Assembly (NCBI GenBank): GCA_963759155.1
Contig: CAVWXX010000027.1
Coordinates: 1-64,000, forward strand
Direction: 5' to 3'
Length of the DNA: 64,000 nucleotides
Source: SZUA-36 sp963759155
GTDB lineage: Bacteria > Pseudomonadota > Gammaproteobacteria > Xanthomonadales > SZUA-36
Part shown: positions 27,301 to 34,361 of the stretch, piece by piece
Layout: every line of letters begins with the position of its first letter
Numbering within the stretch: the stretch's first letter is position 1
Notes under the pieces: model-generated
Database searches by the model: none
Seen by the model: the letters and a program-made list of their open reading frames with translations, nothing else
Told to the model about the DNA's origin: nothing
Translations under genes and position numbers: made by a program

Positions 27301-27641
27301 ACCCAAACGGTTTCAGGGTTGTTCGGATCAATGGTGACGCAACCGATGGAGTATGAAGCTTCTGAATCGAATACGGGTTCCCATGTGGTGCCCCGGTTAT
27401 TGGTCTTCCACACACCACCACTACCGACAGCAACATACCATTGACTGCGGTCTTTCTGGTTTACCGCGATATCCGCAATACGCCCGGCAGTCATAGCGGG
27501 GCCGACACTGCGCCACTCAAGTCCCTTCAGGCTTGACTCATTCAGGCCGGGGCTGGGCTTCTCATCTTTTTCTGCTGAAATTGCAAAAAACGAAGTAGAT
27601 AAAAGCATTAATAACAATGTACTACGTAATAAAGTTAACAT
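24357..27641 (-). CDS. Secreted VPS10/sortilin-like Asp-box beta-propeller protein
   Basis: The protein has 1094 residues. ATG 27641 is chosen for GGAGA five bases before it and because it opens a signal peptide (LLLMLLSTSFFAISA). About ten Asp-box turns of the type SxDGGxxW occur over residues 70-640, e.g. KSLDGGKSW, KTTDGGKTWE, RSTDAGGSWE, RSENRGDSW and VSENGGESW. They build a sortilin/BNR-type propeller, normally a carbohydrate- or peptide-binding surface. The region after about residue 800 holds a beta domain (VAWDLRYAESGPW) and C-terminal helices. Such proteins are often annotated as glycosyl hydrolases, but no catalytic residues can be assigned. It is expected in the periplasm or outside the cell. 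Confidence 0.88.
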   Translation of the reverse strand: MLTLLRSTLLLMLLSTSFFAISAEKDEKPSPGLNESSLKGLEWRSVGPAMTAGRIADIAVNQKDRSQWYVAVGSGGVWKTNNRGTTWEPVFDSEASYSIGCVTIDPNNPETVWVGTGENVSGRHVGYGDGIYKSLDGGKSWTNMGLKESQHIGNIVVDPRDSNVVYVAAQGPLWSAGGERGLYKTTDGGKTWELILSAGQFTGANEVHLDPRNPDVIYASLHQRFRNVAALMNGGPESGIHKSTDGGKNWRELTNGIPKEAKGKIGLSISPVNPDVVYATIELAQRTGGLWRSTDAGGSWEKRSDEVYSGTGPHYYQEIFASPHDVDTVYQVAPTLYRSVDGGKTMQAVRNRSVHGDYHAVVFDTTDPDYLMVGTDGGVYESFDNAENWKFFANMPITQFYKVTVDYDEPFYNIYGGTQDNNTQGGPSRTDNVHGIRNSDWYVTVFADGHQSAADPTNPDIVYSEWQQGNLVRFDRKTGEIVYIQPQPEANEESERFNWDAPILISPHNPARLYFASQRVWRSENRGDSWTAISGDLSHDRDRMTLPMMGRVWSYDSPWDLMAMSQYGTITSLSESPLVEGLLYAGTDDGRVHVSENGGESWRAIDKLPGVPDGFFVNDIKADLHNADTVYVVVDDHKSGDFTPYILKSPNRGQNWISISKGLPERHVVWRLVQDHVKPELLFAATEFGVFFTIDNTKWTKLSGGMPTISFRDLAIQKRENDLVGASFGRSFYVLDDYTPLRSVTAKNLASDTMLFPVRDALWYLQRMPLGEFRTGSKASQGDAFYIADNPPFGAVITYYLPKSIQTAKEQRREREKEIEKEAGDTPYPGWDALRAEATEEDPAVVLTVRDSNGKVVRKLEGPAEAGFHRVAWDLRYAESGPWTDKPQDNYIVFSGPLAAPGDYTVSLATRVNGVLKDTGMQSSIHVKLMRQNSLATASTDEVVAFGQRLDTLMREGSGADAAMKTLLTELKAVKQTLLRSGAEGGLRAQVRALELQVSDLQLKLSGDERRDLAGDSGPVSVSRRINVAQMGTSFSSYGPTPTHERSLEIAEQEFAGIKAALNQIFNTELPALRKALDEAGVPWTPGRGVPGRS

Positions 27642-27679
27642 GAAATCTCCATTATGTGCGACTGCTGGTCGCGGTAATG

Positions 27680-28096
27680 TCACGGTGTATCAGCTTCAAT
27701 AATCTCATAACTGGTCTTGATTTCCGCCAGTGCCGCCATTTGGGCAGACGCGGAACAGTACTTTTCCATGGCAAGATTGATCGCACGTTCAACGCGGTTT
27801 TCTTTGATATCTATTCCTTTTACGACGAAGTGCATTTCAATGTGGGTGTAATAACTTGGCATTTCTTCACGTCGCTCGCCGCCTATTTCCACCCAGGCAT
27901 CAATGACTTTTTGACGGCCTTTTTCGAGGATCATCACCAGGTCAATACACGCGCATCCGCCGGTTCCCAGTAACAACAGTTCCATCGGTGACAAACCGCT
28001 CTTTTTGTCACCATCGATGACCGTGCTGTGGCCACTGCCACCGGTGCCTATAAACCTGAGGCCGCCGGCCCACTTTACGCGGTGATTACGTTCCAT
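27680..28096 (-). CDS. OsmC family protein (YhfA-like)
   Basis: The protein has 138 residues. The fold pattern GLSPMELLLLGTGGCACIDLVMILEKGR and C-terminal EKYCSASAQMA give the two family cysteines. OsmC/Ohr proteins reduce organic peroxides with such cysteines; the YhfA branch, which this resembles by length and by SPMELLL, has no settled role. It is cytoplasmic and 38 bases upstream of the VPS10-like gene on the same strand, so the two may share a transcript. It is divergent from the SnoaL-like gene. Confidence 0.88.
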   Translation of the reverse strand: MERNHRVKWAGGLRFIGTGGSGHSTVIDGDKKSGLSPMELLLLGTGGCACIDLVMILEKGRQKVIDAWVEIGGERREEMPSYYTHIEMHFVVKGIDIKENRVERAINLAMEKYCSASAQMAALAEIKTSYEIIEADTP

Positions 28097-28270
28097 GATT
28101 AAACTCCAAATTCAGTTCGGGTGGTTTGTTTTGGTTCTTACCAATGCAATTTTGTCAAAGATCATGCGTCAGATGCAGAATCTGCTACCATTTGTCTAGC
28201 AAGACCCGCAGCACCGGATAATAACAATTCTCTAAGCAAACCGGCATCAAAATTGATAGGAGATAGGCAA

Positions 28271-28633
28271 TTGAGTAACAGAGCAGAAGTCGAGGCAGTC
28301 GTTTTAAAGTTTGTCGAAGCCTTAAATATCGATGATGCCAGCGTCGTCCCGCTTACCAGGCATGTTAAGTACCATGGTATGTTTTCACCCGTTCCAGTTA
28401 GCGGGGAAGCCGATGTACGTGATTACATTGATCAGATTGCACCATTTATAATCAATGAGACCTACGGCAAGATGATCATAGAAGGAGGCTCAGTTGCTGT
28501 GATGACCTCATTTGACTCGGTCAACGGAATCCATAGTGAGGGGGCGTTCTTTTTCGAAGTCGAGGGGGACAAGATAAGTGCCATAAGAGCGTTTTTCGAT
28601 ACCCGGCCAATTTTTGAAAATAAAGACAGTTAA
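28271..28633 (+). CDS. SnoaL/NTF2-like small protein
   Basis: The protein has 120 residues from a TTG start at 28271, chosen because AGGAG lies eight bases upstream; the upstream in-frame sequence is not protein-like. The cone-shaped alpha+beta fold of the SnoaL/NTF2 group is suggested by an N-terminal helix (AEVEAVVLKFVEALN), KYHGMFSPVPVSGEADVRDYI and the C-terminal strands AFFFEVEGDKISAIRAFFDTRP. Members are cyclases, isomerases or simple binders such as limonene-epoxide hydrolase. The substrate cannot be judged. It is followed by the PHP gene on the same strand. Confidence 0.78.
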   Translation: MSNRAEVEAVVLKFVEALNIDDASVVPLTRHVKYHGMFSPVPVSGEADVRDYIDQIAPFIINETYGKMIIEGGSVAVMTSFDSVNGIHSEGAFFFEVEGDKISAIRAFFDTRPIFENKDS

Positions 28634-28681
28634 TTACACTGGTTTTGCAGATTCCTGTGTATCGATTTGCAGGAGCGTCCG

Positions 28682-29500
28682 GTGATATTGGATTTGCATT
28701 CGCATACCACGTTCTCTGATGGTTCCCTGACACCCCGGGAGCTTGTTTCACGCGCTCTCGAAAAAGGTGTGGATGCGCTCTCCATAACCGACCACGACAC
28801 CATTGACGCCTACCGGGATTTACCGCTTGCCCACGACCAACTCACACTGATTCCGGGTATCGAGCTTTCAACACAGTGGGGCAGCACTGGCATACATGTT
28901 CTTGGTTTGAATATTGATCTGGACAGTGATGCGATGGTTACCGCTGCAAAATCCCAGACAGATGCGCGTTTGGAGCGAGCCAGAAGGATTGCTGAAAACC
29001 TGAAAAAAAAGGGTTTTGAAGACACATTCGAGCAGGCGAAGAAATTGTCGAGCGGTGGTTATATCGGCCGCCCGCAATTTGCCCAGCACCTGATTAACAT
29101 TGGCGAAGCAGATTCCATGCATACCGCGTTTAAAAAGTATATGGGTGATGGCAAGGCCGGTGATGTGAAGAAGAAATGGGCAGAGTTACCACAGATCATT
29201 CAATGGATACGTGATGCCAATGGGATTGCCGTGCTGGCGCACCCAATAAAATACAAGCTGACCCGCACGCGTTTGAAGCAATTGCTCGATAGTTTTATCG
29301 AAATGGGCGGGCAGGGCATGGAAGTGATTTCGGGGCAACAGACACCGCAGCAAACCAGTAACATGGCGCAATTGTGTGATGAAAAGAAACTCCTGGCGTC
29401 CTGTGGTTCCGATTTTCATATGCCGGGCAAGCCCTGGGCTGAGCTGGGCAGGTTCGCCGCTCTACCGGCAAGGCTTATTCCGGTTTGGGACCGCTTTTAG
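28682..29500 (+). CDS. PHP-domain phosphatase (RNase AM/TrpH-like)
   Basis: The protein has 272 residues from GTG 28682, with AGGAG six bases before it. PHP metal motifs are DLHSHTTFSDGS, ITDHDTID, PGIELS, LAHPIKY and CGSDFHMPGKPW, which bind three metal ions. The length and motifs match the YciV/TrpH branch, which hydrolyses 3',5'-nucleotide bisphosphates and trims the 5' ends of RNA. It is cytoplasmic. The gene is followed by rluE, as expected for a housekeeping region with RNA-related genes. The assignment to this branch is likely, not certain. Confidence 0.88.
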   Translation: MILDLHSHTTFSDGSLTPRELVSRALEKGVDALSITDHDTIDAYRDLPLAHDQLTLIPGIELSTQWGSTGIHVLGLNIDLDSDAMVTAAKSQTDARLERARRIAENLKKKGFEDTFEQAKKLSSGGYIGRPQFAQHLINIGEADSMHTAFKKYMGDGKAGDVKKKWAELPQIIQWIRDANGIAVLAHPIKYKLTRTRLKQLLDSFIEMGGQGMEVISGQQTPQQTSNMAQLCDEKKLLASCGSDFHMPGKPWAELGRFAALPARLIPVWDRF

Positions 29501-29671
29501 TTAGGTTTGGGCTTCGAAACCAGAGTAAAATGGCAGAAAGGGATTGGCTTGATTTCCCAAGCATCCGCCATCGTTACAGGAGAAAATCATGAGGCTTTGC
29601 CCGGTTGCTATCGCAGTAGGTTGCAAAAGATGTCCTGTTGTTCTCCGTCTGCCCTGTGAAAAGCCAGATCG

Positions 29672-30298
29672 GTGATTACACACCACCAGAGAAAACAGCC
29701 AGCAAAAAACCGGGCCGAAAGAAAGCCCGGTGAAAATCGGGATCAGCGTGGTGGTCTGATTTGGCGCGAGTCGTATTATTTAACAAGCCATTCCGGGTTC
29801 TTGTCTCAATTCCGCGAATCCGGTGACAAGCAAACCCTGGGTGATTATTTTAAGGATCCTGCATTGCGGGTCGCCGGCCGGCTTGACTATGACTCGGAAG
29901 GACTGCTGGTATTAAGTGATGATGGCAAGCTGGTCCAAAAAATTTCCAACCCCCGCTTCAAACTGGAAAAGACTTACTGGGCGCAGGTGGAAGGTGAGCC
30001 AACACCGGCTGCCCTTGAGCAGTTGCGCAAGGGAGTCGTGCTGAAAGATGGAAAAACCCGGCCGGCCAAGGTCAGGCTCATCGAAGAACCTGCGGATCTA
30101 TGGCGCCGAAATCCACCGATCCGGTTCCGCGCGGCCATTCCAACCCGTTGGCTTGAGCTGACGATAAGCGAGGGTCGTAATCGCCAGGTTAGACGTATGA
30201 CTGCCGCGGTTAATTTTCCGACACTGCGGTTGATACGTGCGCGTGTCGGTGACTGGTCGCTGGGGGAGCTTCAACCGGGCGAATCGGTTCAGGTTTAA
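29672..30298 (+). CDS. rluE: RsuA-family 23S rRNA pseudouridine synthase (RluE-like), N-terminal frame disturbed
   Basis: The open frame gives 208 residues. After a basic linker, the catalytic core is clear: AGRLDYDSEGLLVL with the nucleophilic Asp, KTYWAQVEGEPTPAALE, RRNPPIRFRAAIPT and EGRNRQVRRMTAAV. RluE converts one uridine near the peptidyl-transferase centre of 23S rRNA. The conserved strand expected before SQFRESGDK, ARVVLFNKPFRVL, is encoded in a different frame (29761-29802); the open frame reads SYYLTSHSGFL there. An extra base near 29803 and a compensating change just before 29761 explain this. Real start is therefore uncertain; a perfect 7-bp hairpin (29709-29731) lies in the linker. 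Confidence 0.75.
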   Translation: MITHHQRKQPAKNRAERKPGENRDQRGGLIWRESYYLTSHSGFLSQFRESGDKQTLGDYFKDPALRVAGRLDYDSEGLLVLSDDGKLVQKISNPRFKLEKTYWAQVEGEPTPAALEQLRKGVVLKDGKTRPAKVRLIEEPADLWRRNPPIRFRAAIPTRWLELTISEGRNRQVRRMTAAVNFPTLRLIRARVGDWSLGELQPGESVQV

Positions 30299-30403
30299 AA
30301 GTTCGGGATTGATGCAGTCAAACTGAAATAGATTTCATGGAAAAGCTTTTTAATGCTGCCTATACTCCATCTCTGCATTGGTCAGAATCAGGAAGGAAAA
30401 ATA

Positions 30404-31159
30404 GTGCCAGGCACATCACAAGTCGAGGGTTTTTCACCTGCACGGCTACGAATGATTGAGGCCATTGAGCAGAATCACTTTTGGTTTCTGGGTCGAAGAA
30501 CTCTGGTCCTGGCGCTGATGAGGCGGTTTATTCAGAATAAAGTCTCAATGCTGCTGGATGTAGGGTGTGGAACAGGCTTCAATTTGCAATATTGGGAACA
30601 TTTCGCAGACAACGTCATTGGACTAGATCGCCTTGCAGGATACTCAGTGCATCACTGTATGCCGGAAAAACCAATGCAATCCATCATTTCCGATGTTTGT
30701 GCCTTGCCTGTCCAGTCTTCATCAGCAGATGTGGCTGTGGCACTGGATGTTCTCGAACATGTGCCTGATGAAATAATGCTTTCTGAAGTTAATCGAAGCC
30801 TGGTAAATGGTGGCCTGTTTCTTGTAACGGTGCCTGCAACAAAATGGTTGTGGAGCAGTCGTGATGAGTCGGCAGGACACTTGCGCAGGTATACCAGGCA
30901 GTCTCTTCGCGCTGTTATCGAAAAGTCCGGGTTCGAACTGCTGTACATAAATTACTACCAGTGCCTGCTTTTCCCTTTGGTAGCAATATCACGGATGATT
31001 GGGCGATCGAAAGAGTCCGCTGGAAAAATGGAAGAAACACCCGGAAAGCTTGTAAATAATGTTTTGAATTGGATAACACAATTCGAGGTGAAAATGACCC
31101 GAATGGGTGTTCGTTTCCCCTGGGGTTCAACCCTCGTGGCCGTCATGCGTAAGGTATAA
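30404..31159 (+). CDS. Class I SAM-dependent methyltransferase, glycan operon
   Basis: The protein has 251 residues from GTG 30404, seven bases after AGGAAGG; an ATG at 30353 gives an unlikely leader. SAM-binding motif I is LLDVGCGTGFNLQYW, with acidic end of strand 2 in IGLDRLAG and post-motif ALDVLEHVPDE. The family is the Methyltransf_11/UbiE-like group that acts on small molecules or sugars. It opens a tight operon with an aldolase-like gene (4-base gap), epimerase and glycosyltransferases, so methylation of a sugar or lipid intermediate is likely. A C-terminal hydrophobic segment (YINYYQCLLFPLVAI) could touch the membrane. Confidence 0.83.
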   Translation: MPGTSQVEGFSPARLRMIEAIEQNHFWFLGRRTLVLALMRRFIQNKVSMLLDVGCGTGFNLQYWEHFADNVIGLDRLAGYSVHHCMPEKPMQSIISDVCALPVQSSSADVAVALDVLEHVPDEIMLSEVNRSLVNGGLFLVTVPATKWLWSSRDESAGHLRRYTRQSLRAVIEKSGFELLYINYYQCLLFPLVAISRMIGRSKESAGKMEETPGKLVNNVLNWITQFEVKMTRMGVRFPWGSTLVAVMRKV

Positions 31160-31163
31160 ATCT

Positions 31164-31967
31164 ATGACCAAACCTGATGCACTTGATCTATTCGTCTTTC
31201 ACCGAAGTATCGACTTGAATGCTGCCTGTCTGGAAGGTGGTGCAAAAGGGATTGTGGTCGACTTTGAAACACGAGGTAAAAACGTTCGTCAACAGGGCTT
31301 TGACACGCAAATAAATGAACACAACTGGGACGATCTGCGTGCTGTAAAACAGGACTCAAAGGCCTATGTCGTTTGCCGAATCAATGGCTACAACGCTGAT
31401 ACCGAGACCGAAGTCCTGCAAGCTCTCGACTTTAAGGCTGATGAAATACTGATTCCGATGGTGCGTGAACTAAGTGAAGTATCAGCGATACTCAAGTTAG
31501 TGGAAAACAAGGCTCGGGTAAGTGCCATGATTGAAACTATCGAGGCTGTGAAAATCGCCCCACAACTTGATCAGTTGCCACTTGCACGCATCTATGTGGG
31601 TTTGAATGATTTGCGTATTTGCCGGGGTAGTCAGTCTATATTTACGGCAATCGCGGATGGTACAGTTGAATCGATCCGGCACATGGTCAAACATACCCCG
31701 TTTGGGTTTGGAGGGCTGACAGTGCCCGGGTTTGGCGATCCACTGCCGGTTGAATTGTTCATGCATGAAATGACACGCCTGGAATGCGATTTCACCTTTT
31801 TGAGGCGATCTTTTTTTAGGGACACCATCGGTAAGAAACCCCAGGATGAAATACCAAGGATAGTATCAGCGGTCTTATCATCAATGCTTCGGGATGAAAC
31901 AAGTGTCAAATTGGATAAGAAAATCCTGACCGATAAGCTGGCTCATATTTCAGATCACCCCGAATGA
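31164..31967 (+). CDS. HpcH/HpaI aldolase-like TIM-barrel enzyme
   Basis: The protein has 267 residues. The PEP-mutase/pyruvate-aldolase superfamily pattern is visible: GGAKGIVVDFETRGK (first barrel strands with the acidic pair), VCRINGYN, ILIPMVRE, VSAMIETIEAVKIA (Glu metal ligand) and RIYVGLNDLRICRG. Members cleave or form carbon-carbon bonds using pyruvate or oxaloacetate with a divalent metal. Finding it between a methyltransferase and a sugar epimerase suggests formation or breakdown of a branched or extended sugar acid. Its stop overlaps the next start (ATGA). The exact substrate is unknown and no close family name fits. Confidence 0.78.
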   Translation: MTKPDALDLFVFHRSIDLNAACLEGGAKGIVVDFETRGKNVRQQGFDTQINEHNWDDLRAVKQDSKAYVVCRINGYNADTETEVLQALDFKADEILIPMVRELSEVSAILKLVENKARVSAMIETIEAVKIAPQLDQLPLARIYVGLNDLRICRGSQSIFTAIADGTVESIRHMVKHTPFGFGGLTVPGFGDPLPVELFMHEMTRLECDFTFLRRSFFRDTIGKKPQDEIPRIVSAVLSSMLRDETSVKLDKKILTDKLAHISDHPE

Positions 31968-32899
31968 CGAATATCTTCAAAGGAAAAAGAGTGGTTGTCA
32001 CCGGGGCAAATGGTTTTATCGGTGCCCATCTTGTTACTGCCATGGAACTGGAAGGTGCCGACGTTTTCGCCCTGGTACGCAAGCAATCCGATCTGACCCG
32101 GTTGATGAAACATAACACCAGCGCAAGCAGGATTAATGTAGACCTGCTGGATCACGAAAGGGTCACGCGTAAACTTAAAGCCATCAGACCACACTATGTC
32201 TTTCATACTGCGGTAAGTCGGGATTATGAGAACTGGACGGCAACCCTTGAGGTAAATGGTATCGCCACCCTCAACCTACTACGCGCATGCCTGTCAGAGT
32301 CGCTGCAAAAATTTGTGCATTGTGGCAGTTCATTGGAATATGGTTCAATCAAAACACCCTTCAGGGAATCAGATGCGATCTACCCTGAATCCCTATTTGG
32401 CGCCAGCAAAGCTGCAGCATCATTGCAATTACAGCAATTGGCCAGGAGTAAAGGCCTTCCGCTTGTGATTCTTCGGCTTTTTCACGTATATGGACCAATG
32501 GAAAGCGCACATCGATTGGTGCCAACAGCGATCAGAAGTTTTCTCACCAACCAGCCTATGACCCTGACTGAACGTGGTTATCATCATGATTTTGTGTATG
32601 TGGGCGATGTGGTGAAGGCCTGTCTTTCGGCTGCTGCAAAAGACAATCTCTCAGGGCAGATATTCAATATCGCATCCGGTAGTCCAGTGAGCAATGAAAG
32701 GGTGATTGCCTTGATCAGCGCAATTACCAACAAGAGGACACAGGTCACGACCGGTGCATTTGCACCCCGCGAATGGGATAAGACAGACTGGTTTGCAGAT
32801 ATATCAAAAGCGCGGGAACAACTGGGCTGGCAACCCGAAACAAATCTGCAAGATGGTTTACAGCGATGTGTGACATGGTTCCTCGAAAATGAACAGTAA
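31964..32899 (+). CDS. NAD-dependent sugar epimerase/dehydratase
   Basis: The protein has 311 residues of the extended short-chain dehydrogenase type. The NAD site is VVTGANGFIGAHL. The catalytic Ser is in VHCGSSLEYGS. The position of the usual YxxxK motif reads YPESLFGASKAAASL, so Lys is kept while the expected Tyr four residues earlier is Phe; activity may be altered. Substrates are nucleotide sugars such as UDP- or GDP-hexoses. It overlaps the aldolase gene before it by four bases and the GT2 gene after it by eleven, and is thus translationally coupled. Confidence 0.87.
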   Translation: MTNIFKGKRVVVTGANGFIGAHLVTAMELEGADVFALVRKQSDLTRLMKHNTSASRINVDLLDHERVTRKLKAIRPHYVFHTAVSRDYENWTATLEVNGIATLNLLRACLSESLQKFVHCGSSLEYGSIKTPFRESDAIYPESLFGASKAAASLQLQQLARSKGLPLVILRLFHVYGPMESAHRLVPTAIRSFLTNQPMTLTERGYHHDFVYVGDVVKACLSAAAKDNLSGQIFNIASGSPVSNERVIALISAITNKRTQVTTGAFAPREWDKTDWFADISKAREQLGWQPETNLQDGLQRCVTWFLENEQ

Positions 32900-33596
32900 A
32901 CTGAAAAGTTCATCGTCAACATCTACCGCTGTCTCTGTGGTGGTACCGGTATACCTCAATGAGGATACGTTGCCGGAGTTGACTGCACGCCTGCTAAAAA
33001 CGTTTGAACACATCCAGGTCAGCGTTGAAATTATTTTTGTAAATGACGCCAGTCCTGACGGCAGTGCAGCAGTCATTTCAGATCTGCAGAATCAGTTCCC
33101 TGAAATCAAGTCGGTCGAAATGAAAAATAACAGTGGTCAACAAAATGCACTCAGGGCCGGACTTCGCGAAGCACGTGGTGATGTGGTCGCGGTAATGGAT
33201 GCGGATTTACAGGATCCACCTGAAGCGGTTGCCGATTTATACCGGGCACTGAAATCAGATAGCAACGAAGCCGTTTTTGCATACCGCACGGAACACTACC
33301 AGGGTATACACAGGATGATAAGCTCCCGGTTGTTTAAATGGCTGGTCAATAAAATGGTCGGTTTACCTCGTGGCACCGGTTGCTTTCTTATCATGAATAG
33401 AATCATGCTTGCCGACGTTCTTTCATTTGAGACCAATCGGTTCTACCTGCCTGGATTGATAGCCAAAACCAACCATCCGATTGGTACCATCCCATTGCAG
33501 CGTGCGAAGCGAAGCTGTGGTAAATCAGCTTATGACTCATCCATGCGATTAAACGTGGCGATTTCAAACATACGTTGTTTATTAGAACTGGATTAA
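32889..33596 (+). CDS. GT2 glycosyltransferase, polyprenyl-phosphate type
   Basis: The protein has 235 residues with a GT-A fold. N-terminal VSVVVPVYLNEDTLPEL is followed by IIFVNDASPDGSA and the DxD-type metal motif AVMDADLQDPPEAV, which is typical of dolichol-phosphate-mannose-synthase-like enzymes. These move a sugar from a nucleotide onto a polyprenyl phosphate for later transfer in the periplasm. Unlike ArnC or GtrB it has no C-terminal membrane helices. The downstream GT-C-like gene could use the lipid-linked product. It overlaps the epimerase gene. Confidence 0.88.
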   Translation: MNSKLKSSSSTSTAVSVVVPVYLNEDTLPELTARLLKTFEHIQVSVEIIFVNDASPDGSAAVISDLQNQFPEIKSVEMKNNSGQQNALRAGLREARGDVVAVMDADLQDPPEAVADLYRALKSDSNEAVFAYRTEHYQGIHRMISSRLFKWLVNKMVGLPRGTGCFLIMNRIMLADVLSFETNRFYLPGLIAKTNHPIGTIPLQRAKRSCGKSAYDSSMRLNVAISNIRCLLELD

Positions 33597-33599
33597 AAC

Positions 33600-34343
33600 A
33601 TGAACCAAAAGCCTTCAAAAACAGAACAACACAACGCCATTCAACGTGAATACTACGAATCACGCTCTGATCAGCAGAATTGGCGCATGCTACCCGATAC
33701 AAGTCCTTATATAGCCAATCATGTCGAGCGATTTATTGATTTTGCTGAACTCAATGGTACGGATGATATTCTTGATATAGGTTGTGGAATGGGTAAGTTC
33801 ACACTACCACTCGCCGCGCATGGCTTCAAAATGGCAGGGTTGGATTTATCTCCGGTACTACTAGGTGAACTGAAGTCACGCACTCCTCAAGGTGTGAGTA
33901 TTCCAACTCACCAGGCAGATATTCTTGCGCCACCGGATGAGCTAAAAAGGCGCTTCGATAAAGTCACCGGGTTTTTCATGCTACATCACCTGATTGATGT
34001 TGAAGCTTCGTTCAAACAGATACACTCACTTCTTAAAGACCATGGAAAGCTCGCTTTTCTTGATGTAAACCCTTTCTGCCCGCTTTATTACTTGCAGATC
34101 ACACTGGCCCCCTCGATGAGTTGGAGCGCGGAAAAAGGGCTGGTTAACCTCACGCCGAAAAAAGTAAAAAGGGGTTTGCAGGCAGCCGGATTTACTGACA
34201 TCAATATAAAACGTTATGGCATTTTGCCGCCGCCACTAAGAAACCGGTTCTTTGGGCCGGCAGTAGACAGTCTTTTCGACAAGGCGCGTATTTTTTCCCC
34301 TGTAGCGGCCTTTCAGTTAATTTCGGCAACCCGGTCTGAATAG
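33600..34343 (+). CDS. Class I SAM-dependent methyltransferase, second in glycan operon
   Basis: The protein has 247 residues. Motif I is ILDIGCGMGKFTLPLAAHG and the strand 2 acidic residue is in AGLDLSPVLL. The post-core region (FFMLHHLIDVEASFKQIHSLLKDHGKLAFLDVNPF) is typical of Methyltransf_25-type enzymes. It starts three bases after the GT2 stop. Together with the first methyltransferase gene it suggests that the product carries two methyl groups, or one on the sugar and one on another part. It is probably cytoplasmic. Confidence 0.83.
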   Translation: MNQKPSKTEQHNAIQREYYESRSDQQNWRMLPDTSPYIANHVERFIDFAELNGTDDILDIGCGMGKFTLPLAAHGFKMAGLDLSPVLLGELKSRTPQGVSIPTHQADILAPPDELKRRFDKVTGFFMLHHLIDVEASFKQIHSLLKDHGKLAFLDVNPFCPLYYLQITLAPSMSWSAEKGLVNLTPKKVKRGLQAAGFTDINIKRYGILPPPLRNRFFGPAVDSLFDKARIFSPVAAFQLISATRSE

Positions 34344-34361
34344 ACGCCGATCACGAGCGCG

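Noticed and set aside
24357..27641. DNA repeat array in the VPS10-like gene
   Set aside because: The Asp-box repeats are similar only at protein level; the DNA copies differ.
29709..29731. Hairpin ACCGGGC/GCCCGGT with a T-run on the minus strand, like a terminator
   Set aside because: No minus-strand gene ends here, and the bases fit the basic linker of the RluE ORF. It could matter if the real rluE start is at 29761.
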